From Cruorifilaria tuberocauda (lineage: Eukaryota > Nematoda > Chromadorea > Rhabditida > Onchocercidae), in the NCBI GenBank assembly GCA_013365365.1, contig JABVXU010000282.1, positions 1-64,000 on the forward strand: 64,000 nt of DNA, read 5' to 3'. Shown here one piece after another: positions 49,101 through 61,000 of this stretch (within the stretch, counting starts at the first letter, position 1; each line of letters opens with the position of its first letter). Under the pieces are notes generated by a model. The model was not told the origin of the DNA. It saw nothing but the letters and a program-made list of their open reading frames with translations, and ran no database searches. The translations under genes and the position numbers were made by a program.

Positions 49101-52100
49101 TTGATTCGCCGTTACATTCGGTACGATCTAAAACAAACAATATTTCTACACCACTTTTGAAGCGATCTCTATCTAGCGGCAGAAAGAGAGGATGAAAAAA
49201 AAGTAAAGAATTTGGAAAGTGGAAAAAACGATTAAGTAATGCATCAATTTTGGAATCTTATGAGAAAATTTTCATGGAAAGTTGGCAAATATCTTAAAAT
49301 TTTCAGAAAAAACCAAGAATGTATTCAGCCACAATTAATAAAGCTTTGTATTAAAGAAAATCAAAAAAAATCACTGAAATGTTAGGAAAACCAAAGCGAA
49401 TTAATCAGTATAGTGTATTCATTTTTGACATGTTACAGATTCCACATAATTAATTTTAAAACACATCCATACATTTGCAGCACACAATTCATATGTTTTA
49501 CAACAACTATAGTATCATTTTTGGTGCCAAAAGTAGAAAGCAGTAATTATCATCTTTAATTAAATATACATAAATAAATAAACAAATACTATATATGACA
49601 ACGCTAACTCCGAAAAAAATGAAGTATGCATACTTTTATTATTTCCATTTCGAAAAAGGGACGTTACCGGTGGAGATTTGCTACATTGTTGAGCACGCAA
49701 AAGCCACTGTAATACTTCACTATAACTGTTCCTTATTGGTTCTGCAAAGATTTCCTTACTTATTGAAGAATAAAAAGATTTCATAAGTCACGAATGAGAT
49801 TATAAGTCTCGTTCATCAACAGATTTCAAATCTTGCTACCGCTTTTCAAAAAATTTAAAACTTTCCCCATCTTTTTATGTTCAACGATATGGATTGCTGT
49901 TAGATCAAAGGATGCTGCAATAGAATTTGTTACAATGTATATTTAAAGCATTAGTGTCTATTATTATTGATTCAAAGATATACAGTTTGAAGAAATAAAC
50001 TTTGTATGAGACTTAAATATATTGGTCGTCTAAATTAAGTCTTTTTTACATTCTCAATAATAATTCTCACAAGCAAAAGAGTGATGTTTACTCGGAAAAA
50101 AATGAGATATATACAAGTCAAATGAATAATGCTAAAAAAGTTTCATGAATTTTAGAATTAACGAAATGAAACATGCAAAAGATTTAGAAAGATCGCCGTT
50201 TAGTATCGAAATCATAAATATCATAATTCTGATTTTATATGAAAATTTTAAATATATGATAATATTTAAATCTGGCCCGTCATTCGATGAGATAGTTGCG
50301 AAAAACACAGTTCACAACAACCCATAAGTTCAAGAGGCATGGATGTTCACCAATTATTTAGTTCAATGATATCAACATCACACTCTATCCAGACATTTCA
50401 CTGAATCGATAGCAGTAAAAATCTTTACAATGTGTGCTAAACTTCTTCCTCTTTACACTTTTTCATTCCAATAGAAATAGGAATAAAAAAAATAAGAAAA
50501 AACAAGAAGAAAAAGAAGTTTCAAAGTCATGCATTACTTAATGTTAAGGAACGAAACAGAAAGAAAAAAAGGAGAAATAAGTAAACAGTATTTTAAGCAA
50601 TCATTACAGCAAATTAATCTCTTTTTGTCTTAGTAATGTTTAGTAGGAAAATCTCATTTCATAAACGTGATAAAATTATAATAACTAAAAAGCAAATAAA
50701 GTAACGCACCTGAAACGAACGCATTATCTGTCATTTCTTGCTTTATTTGCATGGACACCGGACTTGACATTGCACTATTGTTCTTTCCATTTATAAACGA
50801 ATCCCGTTCACCTTGAGTACTAAAGCTTACATGATCACTTTTAGACGGAATAGGTCCGGAGAATTAAAAGTACCACACTTCTTATGAATTATCAAATGAT
50901 AATTATGTACTTAAACTTTAACACTCAAATTCATGTAGGAAGTTATAAAAATTTTTCTGTATAATGAGGATTTTGTGGCTTCTTAATTATCCAGCACCGA
51001 AATAACTCCATTTCATTAAATTTTTCGGGCTACAATTTCGGTTTTCATGAATGTAACTTAGGCGATTTATGCGATGGAAGCAAATAATAGCAAATAAAAC
51101 TTTTCAGTGAATGAAATGTTTAATTAAAATGGACTATGATTCAAATTTCTAACAAGCATTAGATGCATTATGATTATATGAAGTTTAATTACATATTAAC
51201 GAAGTGTGTGTTCTCTGAAATGATAATAAATCTTCAACTAACATTAAAATTCCGAATCTCAGCATTGATTGATCAAAACTATCAATGCAATACGGTGATG
51301 AATAAAACAAAATTATACAAATCTAAGAAAATTCAATGTTTTATTAATAAAAATTTTCACAAACTTTGCGCGGAAACAAAAATCTAGAGAATTGGAATTT
51401 TAATGCTAACCCAATTAACTGGTGCACACAGATGATATATTGTCCTTTTTGTCCTTTTGTCGTATGATTAACAGTAGTCGCTTCTGTTTGTACCCATAAA
51501 ACTGATTTATTGAGACCAATTAAACGATAATATGGTGTCCGTGTGTGACCTTTTGTGAGCATTTCACGTATCGAATCAACTACTACGTCAAGATCAGCAG
51601 GATGAACCAAATTGTAAAACGAGGTACCCATTAGAGAACGCGTTTCATGACGTAGAATGTAGTTGAAACTTTAAAGTGCTAGTAAAATTGTGGTTCGTGT
51701 CTCATAATCATTTCCAGTTCAGTTTATAGATCCATAAAAAACTCACATATGTTAATAATTTATGCATTGCCAATACATGTTTTCCATAAATTAATACTTT
51801 GTTCCACAGTTTATTCAATTCATTCATAAGTTCTACCTTTTCAAAGACACCAAAATGCACTACAAGTGCAAAGAAAATGATGTGAGGCTACACTATTCGA
51901 AACCATGGCAATTCCTGATTATAAAAGTAACAGAAAGCAACAAATAGGTCTTTCTAACCATATAGCTTTATTACTTTGAATCATTTTATATTTTTCAATT
52001 AAATTTTCAAATATTTCATTCAACATGCAAGGTGCTGATAGCTTCCATTATTTTCTTACTTAACTGTATTAAATTTCCAATGTAAAAAATTATAACTTTT

Positions 52101-55100
52101 TGTTGCATCATTAAGGGAAGCAAAATTAACCTTTCACTGACATATGAGAATTTCATATCATAAGTATGTCGCGTCATGTAAGTACCATTTCGTACCTCGG
52201 TGCTCCTTGAAGCTACAAAAACAGTGTTACCCTGTCCAGCTGGTTGTGCACTAGCCTGTATGATACGAACACGTCCATTCTCAGAAGACAGTGAGCGGAT
52301 ATGGCAAATAATTGGCTAAAGATATCCATTTAGATTTTAAAATTGATCGAATTATTGATGGAAAATCAAATCACATAATATATGCAAACTTATGTCTTTC
52401 AACCACTTATTAATTAGTTCACCAATGATTATCACTTACATTAATTACCTATACAATATTTACTGATATCATGATTTCTTTCATTTGATGCAATTGTCAT
52501 TTGTCAAAAATAAGAGAAGAAATGTTTATTTCACGTTTTTTACAGAATGTATTAACAACAGTTTTTTTAGTTTGCACAATTGATAATCAGAAAGAGCAAT
52601 CAGTCAACCGAGTTAAGACGAAACCAAAGACGATTTCCCAACGAGCAGAAAACACAAATATATGCTTTATCCAATATTAACCTGAAGGATTACATATGAT
52701 TTAAAACTTACTTTAAATAGAGCATTTTTGAGATTTAGGTTTCTGCCTCGCGGACTAATCACTGATTTCATTCGAAAAGTGTATGTTTGACCGCATCCAT
52801 GATCGATCACATTTCCACTGTCACAACTTATATATTCTTCGTAATCACTGGTATGAATAAACTCTTTCAGTGGACGTCCCGTAAGGTCAGTCTGGAAGAT
52901 TTTGAACCACGTGTCAAAACAAATCCATTTAAACCAATAGGTTTATAGAGTAGAACAAGTTACACTCACTTTTAACCATTCAATGTGCAATGAACAGTTT
53001 AGGCAAAGTTGGTCTATTTGACTTTAAAGATTATATGCTTCACGCAGTGATAATTAACTTCATATTTACGAGTGCAATTTTTCGTCGATGCACAAACTCT
53101 CCTTAAGTTAAAAAAGGAAAAAAAAAATTTTCCTAATGTTCTAACATACACAGCGATATGTAAAGTGGAGGTTGACATCTCAAACTATGTCATAAATTGT
53201 AATGTGATCTTTGCCTATTATACCGTATACATATGATTCACACCAATAATTTCAGAGCATTAAAAGTCTTAATGCTCATATTCTACACTCAAAACCAACA
53301 CCTTAACCTAACAACCAAATTTGGCAACTTCCCCTCATTCATCCTTCATTCGATCGAAACTGTTGTATAACATTATGTTTTGCTGAAATTCTGACACTTT
53401 TAAGGGAATTAAAACTTTGATTTTCATGCTTCAGAAATAAAAAACGACAGGAAAAATCATTTTAATAATAAAAAAGACATTATTTAAGAATGTTAGTATG
53501 CATTTGTTAATATGTTTATATATATATATAATATAGCATTATTTATTAAAAAAGTAAAGGAAAACAGAGTTTTGGAATTCATGGAACACATCAAAAAAAG
53601 TTTGGGTCTTTGAATTTCTTGAGCAAATTTTTTATGATTCTGTTAGTACACTAGTTATTTTATTAGTTGAAATAATAAATTGTGAAGCGATAAAGTTTAA
53701 GATTATTTGAAAGAAACAATCATGACTCTTACAGACAAGGCGTGAAATAGCGCAGTCTCAGAAAGTGGGAATGCTTTTTCAAAAATCACTATCCTTCTGA
53801 ATCCTTCTATCATAGTACCGAGAGCTTTCTTATCTTTTTCCTTATTTTATCTAAAATATTCTATTTTCCTATTATTCTATATGCTTCCCTAAAATTCCAG
53901 ATAAAGTTTGCTTGGTGTTTATGAGAAAATTTTCATTTCTTTTCTATCGAATCAATGCTTTTAGAACGGCTAGATATGAAAGCAAAAGAAAGGAAAAACG
54001 TTCAAACTCACGTTTTGAATCGGAAAAATTTAACATACTTGTGTAAGTCCGAGGTAGATGGAAACACTTTCACTAACGTATAGAATGATACCATCCAGAT
54101 CAACAATGGCTAAGAAACCATCCAAACATTCTATCAATGTTGTTTCAGACAATAAAAATTCCCTCTCTTCATTAAGATTAGTTTTCAGAACTGAAAGCTT
54201 TTATTTTCATCTGAAGAATTTGAAGGATTCAGATTATTCACTGGAAATAGGTCCGTTAACAGAAAAATTTGTAGCTCTAACTTTATGAATTTTAATGAGT
54301 TTTAAATTATTATCTGAACCACGCCTTCCTCTGGGAAGGTTTCACTAATCCAAGGTTATAGGTTTTTTTTTAATTTAAAATCGACATCTAATAGAATCAT
54401 CTTCACAGAATTTCTTCCGGTATCACCCAAGTGGAGATAAATAGCATGTTGATATCTGCTTTATTGTTCTTACTTCCAACACTAATTTCAATATTATTTG
54501 CTCATTTTCTATTATTGAAGCAAACCGCTTATTACGCTCTACATCATAAACTACTCTAGCTAAGACGCGGAAAGTTCTGTTGAAGTTTGCTGATGTTAAA
54601 AAGTAATTCGATTATCAGTATTACTGTGGCCTATTTAGTTTAGATTTTGCATAAAGCAGATGCCTATGGATCATAATGATTCTTGTGAAAAATGTACATT
54701 TTGCAGCAACTTTTCGCAACCGGCAAAGAGTTAATGCAACTCGCAATAAAGCGATCCGATCCACATGTGTGACAGTTGCTTCATCAACAATTGGTACCAC
54801 TACTTTGAGATCCGTAAAGATATCCGCCTCTTTACCACGCCGGTCACGTGCAGCAAACCGAGATGATTCACGACGTCGATCGAGTACCCTAAAAAACTTA
54901 TTTGAATCGCATAATAGTGCGAAAATCAATCTTTCTGATAAAAATCTAAAAATAAATCTTCAAAAGATTTTATTTGGGAAAAAAAGGCAATACCAGCATA
55001 ATCTTACACAAAATCAAATTTGGGTTATCATTATTACAACCTATGTCAGTTTATGAAAGTTCTTTATATGAATTATTTTACTGATATAGAATTCACTCCC

Positions 55101-56364
55101 ATCGGTAGCATGTATTATCTGATTGCTAAGAGAATAATTTCCTAGTTTTCTATTTCTATCCTGCCAGAAGAAAATAAAAAACCTGCTAATATTTCGAAAC
55201 ATTGTTAAAAAAGCATATTGGAAAATTAAAGAAAGCACAAAATTTTCTAAACCATAACGGAAAAGAACCGAGCTTATCAGTGGAGGATTAAGCAAAAATT
55301 ATGTTTTAAAAAAAAAGTATTATTTTACTGAAAACGTTTCTATTTTAATGACATAGAGCATGTTTTTGTAATTTTTCAGTTTTCTTGCTGTACAGCAATC
55401 AAAAAGAAATCAATAAAATTGCTAACCATATCGTTAATGAGTTAATTTCTCTTTATTTCTTAAAGATGATAAAAATTTTCGCTTACCTATGATGAAATGT
55501 TGCAATAAATGAGACGCAAACAAGTGGAATATTTATGAAATCATTAATTTAATTTCAGTTTTGTAAAAAGTGAAAAGAAAATTTCACTAGAAATACGAAG
55601 AGAGGAGTACTTACATAGAGAAAGAATGAAGTGATAAAAAAGGGTAACACGAGAGAAACTGAAAGTAACTAATAAAACATTGACCATATTAGAAGCAAAG
55701 CTACGATTTTTCTCTTACACAGAAAAATTAGGGTATTAGGGCATCACGATAAGAAAAAGTAACAAATGATTCATTCAATAGTTCAATAACACTGTTAGTT
55801 CAGTAATAAGTTAGAAAAAGAAGATAAAGAACTTATAAAAAGCTATAAATAGGCATATCAACATGAATAAATGATATTAATTGGAAGAATAACATCGTGT
55901 AAATATACACGAAATTTTTCAAGGTTATATAAGGTTAAAAAGAGTATGACTATACGACATCGAGACAGCAACGCTGAGATACACGCAATAATCGGAAACA
56001 TGCCGACATTACAAGATCGATTATCATTTGATAATGTACTGCATAGCTCAAAATATTATTAAGTGTACTTTAACATTGTAATATGCTGTTTTACAAGTAT
56101 CAAATTGACTTTAACTTAATAAAGTAGAGGAAGAGTTTTGGAAGTGTGAATAAAAAATAAGTGAGAAAATAATTGAAGAAATTCTTATCAAATCTGTATC
56201 AAAGTTATTTCAATTCATTTTTTCCTCTTTCTAGCTCGTTGAAAAGCTAACAATTCAATGATTGAATTAAAAGAAAAAAATTAGATTACTAAGAAAAATT
56301 CTTACTGTTTTCTATTGAATTCCGCAAAAAAATCTGCATCATGTCCGCTCATCATTTTGAACAT
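46147..56364 (-). CDS. hif-1: Hypoxia-inducible factor 1 alpha orthologue (bHLH-PAS), 13 exons, 760 aa
   Basis: Exons: 56364-56306, 54888-54698, 54190-54039, 52891-52712, 52315-52131, 51668-51411, 50837-50710, 49127-48981, 48094-47888, 47223-46924, 46777-46611, 46509-46392, 46337-46147 (stop TAA). All phases close. bHLH at ~24-82: [24 protein letters not shown] ~104-175: [20 protein letters not shown], then the HIF-like [24 protein letters not shown] ~241-345: [45 protein letters not shown]. Residues 611-626 ([16 protein letters not shown]) match the oxygen-dependent degradation motif of HIF alpha (human EMLAPYIPMDDDFQL), so Pro616 is the predicted EGL-9/PHD hydroxylation site recognised by VHL. 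The long middle (~345-600) is Ser/Thr/Asn-rich. No C-terminal asparagine-hydroxylation domain was recognised. The alternative Met codons 4 and 5 are close by; an acceptor (TTGATAG) sits 2 bases before the first ATG. C. elegans HIF-1 is of similar size. Confidence 0.93.
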
Positions 56365-57734
56365 TTCTATCAATATATTCAAATAAATAAATAAATATCT
56401 CGCTGAATTTGACCACTAATGTCGTCCAGGCGAAAAATAATATCAGTAAAATGTCAAATGCAACAGAGACACAATTTAACAATATACATCTGAAAAAAGA
56501 TGACAAATGAAATAATTGAAAATTATGTAACATTTAAATGAAGCAACTTTTACTATCCAAATGTTGCAATAAAGTTTTTGATAACACTCATGAATTTTCA
56601 AATTTACCTATTTGAAAGAAAAAAAACAATCCACTTATAATCTTAATGAATTTAAAAAATAACTTAATACTTATAATATTTCATATTACAAAAGTGAAAT
56701 CAGGACACAACAGAAGAGTTTTTATAAACGGCGAATGCAAAGATTCACACTTAGCAATTTCTTACTTCTACAAAAATGATAATTTGAACCCAAGCTGCAA
56801 ACTTTATTAATATCCACTTTAATTTATATTTAGTTTTTGTGATTACACTATTTCTCTATTGTCTTGGTTAATAATCGTACCGGAGGAAATTACTAATATT
56901 AAAATTTTCTTTTATAGATAAGAGAAATTCATTGCTATAATTTCAGGTAGAAAATTTTCGAGTTGAAAAGATAAATTTAATTTTATGTTGAGCATATTTA
57001 AAAGTGCTTACTCGAATGATTATTTTATTCTGTTAATATCGCTCTAACCTGTTACCTTTTTTCCATTCTGCAGAATATTCGGTATAAGTAAAATTATTAA
57101 ATTTAAATTATCAAATAAATTATCTATCGAAATTAGAATATTTTGCAATGCATAATTTATACCATTCATTACAGATTAATAAGATTAACAAGATTATAAT
57201 TGAGATTTCGTTTATTCAGAAGCAGCTTCTCTTTTCTCCATACTCTTCAATATTTTCGTGTTCATGCAGGATATCATAGCACATTACCAAACTGTAGATC
57301 GCTGTAGATCGTTAATTCACTTTTTTCTCTGGCGACTTTAGTTATTTTACAGAACAAGAAATTTTGTTACCTCGTAATTACGAAACACGAAACCAATTTC
57401 ATCTTTCCCCTTTTCATCCAACTTTCAAATATGTCCTTCCACCCTCCTGTTTCGGATACAGAGACATCATCTCCAAAAATGAGATTTATCACGTAGCATT
57501 TCGTCAAACCCCAATGAATAATTAACACTGTCTCTTTTAACTAATAAATTATATCGTAAATTCATCTTACAACCATTTATTTGATAAACAAAATAAAATT
57601 TCAAATAGTATTATATTTGTTAAACAAATGAAAATTTCATGAATTAAATCACAATGTAGAGAGAAAAAATCAAAATAATTTTGAAAATTTAAAATTAAAA
57701 ATTTTTATGATCACTTTCACAAATGAAAATCCAT

Positions 57735-57890
57735 AGCTGATATGGAAGTAAGAATTTATCAAATGATATAGAAGTAATAAATTCACAAATAAAAATCTAT
57801 ACTTTTTTTATCATAAGAAAATTTATCCTGATATGGAAGTAAGAAGTTATCAAAGAAAAATTCATACCTGATATAAAAGTAATAATTTAT
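57735..57890. repeat. Diverged tandem repeat, ~40-bp unit, 3-4 copies
   Basis: Recurring CTGATATGGAAGTAAGAA / TGATATAGAAGTAATAA cores, each followed by an A/T-rich stretch with AAAAATC(T)ATAC. Copies are degenerate and unequal in length. Confidence 0.65.
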
Positions 57891-58047
57891 TTACCTAACG
57901 ATTATAAATGTTTTCAGTATTAATTCAATAATATCTTCCTACCGCTTTTTCTTATTCATAATGAATAAAAGCGAGAGAAGTATGTGAGTGAACATAGTGA
58001 TGTTTAAGATAACGGAACTAACTGGCAGATTTATCGATTAACGATCT

Positions 58048-58064
58048 ATTACGGTTACCGTAAT
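58048..58064. repeat. Perfect 8-bp inverted repeat ATTACGGT-T-ACCGTAAT
   Basis: A 17-base palindrome with one central base, upstream of hif-1. A related TTACGG...CCGTAA pair occurs at about 60959-60978. It could be a dimeric transcription-factor site; no factor is assigned. Confidence 0.5.
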
Positions 58065-61000
58065 CCTATTTATTAACCCTAATCATTTCATCCTTACCTA
58101 TACCTCAAAATTATTTTTAATATATTTACTCATTGAATAATTTGTTAAATTCAAGTTAATTTTACAAAGAGAAAAAAAATCTATTCGAATTTTGAACTAA
58201 ACAGATTGCATAAAATAATTATTGACAACTGATAAAATTACTTATCAGTGTCATTTGCTTTCTAAAGAAGCATCTTAGTTCGTTTTTTTTCGTTATTTGT
58301 CTTTTCACTCTTTTCTTTTTTACAATTTCACTTTGTCATTTATATCCATTAACACTTCAAATTTTATCAATGAATTTTTTCCAATAATTTTATAACACAT
58401 AATTAATTATAACTTCTGCTATGACGAATGATAAGCATAGATAAACAAAAATTATCACTTCTTTCTTTTATGATCGACTATTTTTAATAAATATACAAAT
58501 AGATGAGTAAAGTAAGAAAATGGTTTATCATCCTCTCCCTTTGCCTTATATTTCACTAATTTTTTCAACTCTTTAAACCAGATAATATTTTATTTGACAA
58601 AATATGATTCGATAATAACTTATACTCTATTTGTATTATTTAATTAATTAAATTATTTATTTATTCTTGATTAATCAAAAGACCCCACGTTTTAATCGTC
58701 TGGTATACGTTTTAGTTATGATGCCAAATTTGAGAATGAAACCTTCTCTATTTAACTTAATCTGCTTATCACAAAATCCTTCAACCTATTAGGTTTACTA
58801 TGAAATATCTATTTCTCGATTACTGAACTACTCTTACTGTATAATATAACATGCAGTTAACAAAAAACAAAGATAACAAGATTATTAAAGTGATTTCACA
58901 TTACAAAAATTCATGAAAATAGTTTATTTCGACTGCTATTAGTTAAAGGATTTACTGACTTATTGTTATTCAATTCTCTCATCTCTTTAATTTATTGATT
59001 TTATTGGTTTAATTACCATTTTGATGATTAATTTAGCTTATTTTTTAATTTATGATTCTAAAAGAAATTGTAAATAATTAATTTTATTTACCAAATGATT
59101 AGTTGTTTAATACCATATAACTCTTTGTTCACCATGAGTTTCATCTATGAAATAGATCATAAAATGATTTCTTTGCTCCACTCTCTTTGATCTTTGATTT
59201 CTTAAGAAATATAAGTAATGCTCTTTGAACATTATTATCTCACTTATCAAAAACTGCAAAAGATGTTTCATCATACTACAGTACTTTTATTGATCCCATT
59301 TAACTGATCACCTTACTAAACAATCCCAAAATCTTTCTCAGATCAATAAATGAAGGAAAAAAGCAATAAGTCAACTCTACGATCACAGTCTTAATAACGT
59401 CAAGAAGAATAGAATTATCCACCAAATAAATCTTCACCAATTATTCCATAATAACAAAATAAAGTCTCTCTTTTAATTAATTAATTAATTAAATCAAAGC
59501 AAAATTTCACAGCAATGATTGATTTATCAAATTCTCATATTATTTATCATTCATAATAATCATAAAGTTAAGTTATAACTAATCATTGTTCATATTTATC
59601 ATACTGCACAGAAATCTTAAAAATCTGAATTAGAATTGCAATCCTTATCAAGTCATCCAGCATATCTTAATTTTATTTTCAAAATTGTAAATATAACCTA
59701 TTCTTTTAACTTTAGCTGATAGTTATCTTACCATGAAATTAATCTTAGATAGCACATATTATCAACATCTTAATGATAATCAACAACAACTCAGATAAAC
59801 ATAATCAATTCCGATTATTGCACAAGTGATAAGCAAACAGTAATCGATTCAATGCAACAATTCAAGAGAGAAAAAAATCTTATTAAATTCGCTGTAAAAT
59901 TATTGCTTCAGCAGTAAATTAAACAATACTTAAGATATATCTCTTCTTCAAATATAATCATATTTAATTTCAAAGAACTGCACAAGAATGAACGAAACGA
60001 AATTCAATTGAAGATCCATAGAACTCGAAAATCCGCCTTTTAAAACCGCATTACTTCACTGCGGCTAATCAAAATTATTTGCATTTTGTACTCAGACCCA
60101 ATGCTTACATATGAGAGCAAATTTCACTTTGTACTTTCACAATTTCATTAAGTTTAATTTGTAGTAAAAATACTTTCGCTACTTACAAATTGTCTATTTA
60201 TTTTATCAGATAACATTACTCTCATTGCCTATCACACTCCTCACAACCTTTCTTTCCTTTCGTTTCTTTTTTTTTTCATACAATAATTCATTAATTGTTA
60301 TTGCAATTATTTTTGCAATGAACCGCTACCAAACGTACTTTCCCGCAAAATCTTATCAATCTTTCCTGCACTCCACACAACTACACTATTTCCCTTTCAC
60401 TCTTCCTAATCCTAACTATTACATCATTCCATTTTTCTTATCTACTACATTAATTCAATGGAATTTGATCAATCTTATCAATCTTTTCCCTTTTTTGACG
60501 AATAAAAAAGAAAATTCAATCAAATTAAGTGCTCATCTTAGTACATTTATCAATGGAATCGTTCATTATACATTCTATTTCATTATCTCTCGTCATCCTT
60601 CATCACAATTTTACTCTTCCCTCATCATTCCCTTCTAGTAATTCTATTTTACCTTAGCTTAAATTACATTACCCTCACTTCACCCGACACTACTTCATTC
60701 GGCAGAAGAGAAAGTGGAATTACTCCCTAATGAAAGATAACAGTAATCAATTTCGGCTTAAAATACCTATTACACTGTTGTAGCTACAAATATTGTAGTA
60801 ACAAATATTTTTGTCTTTTGTTTTTTATTTTTCTACTTCATTTAATTGTGAAGAAAGTATTCTTAGTTATTTGAATTTAACTGTGAAAAAAGTATTGTTA
60901 CTTGTCTGAATTGCTATTTCTGAGAAATACCAATAATCACGGATAAGGTTCTGAGGATTACGGGAAATATTCCGTAAAACGAAGTGATCATTTACGGAAA

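Noticed and set aside
51160..51390. 74-codon plus-strand ORF within hif-1
   Set aside because: Lies in a hif-1 intron, lysine/asparagine-rich, no motif.
51690..51730. Peptide [10 protein letters not shown] just upstream of the PAS-B exon, initially taken as a broken PAS-B start
   Set aside because: The true PAS-B start ([15 protein letters not shown]) is at the 3' end of exon 52315-52131 and joins the next exon in phase, so there is no frame break.
60225..60638. 137-codon plus-strand ORF
   Set aside because: Longest single ORF in the 3' spacer, but dominated by F, I, L, S, T and N on a pyrimidine-rich strand, with no signal, domain or conserved pattern; consistent with composition.
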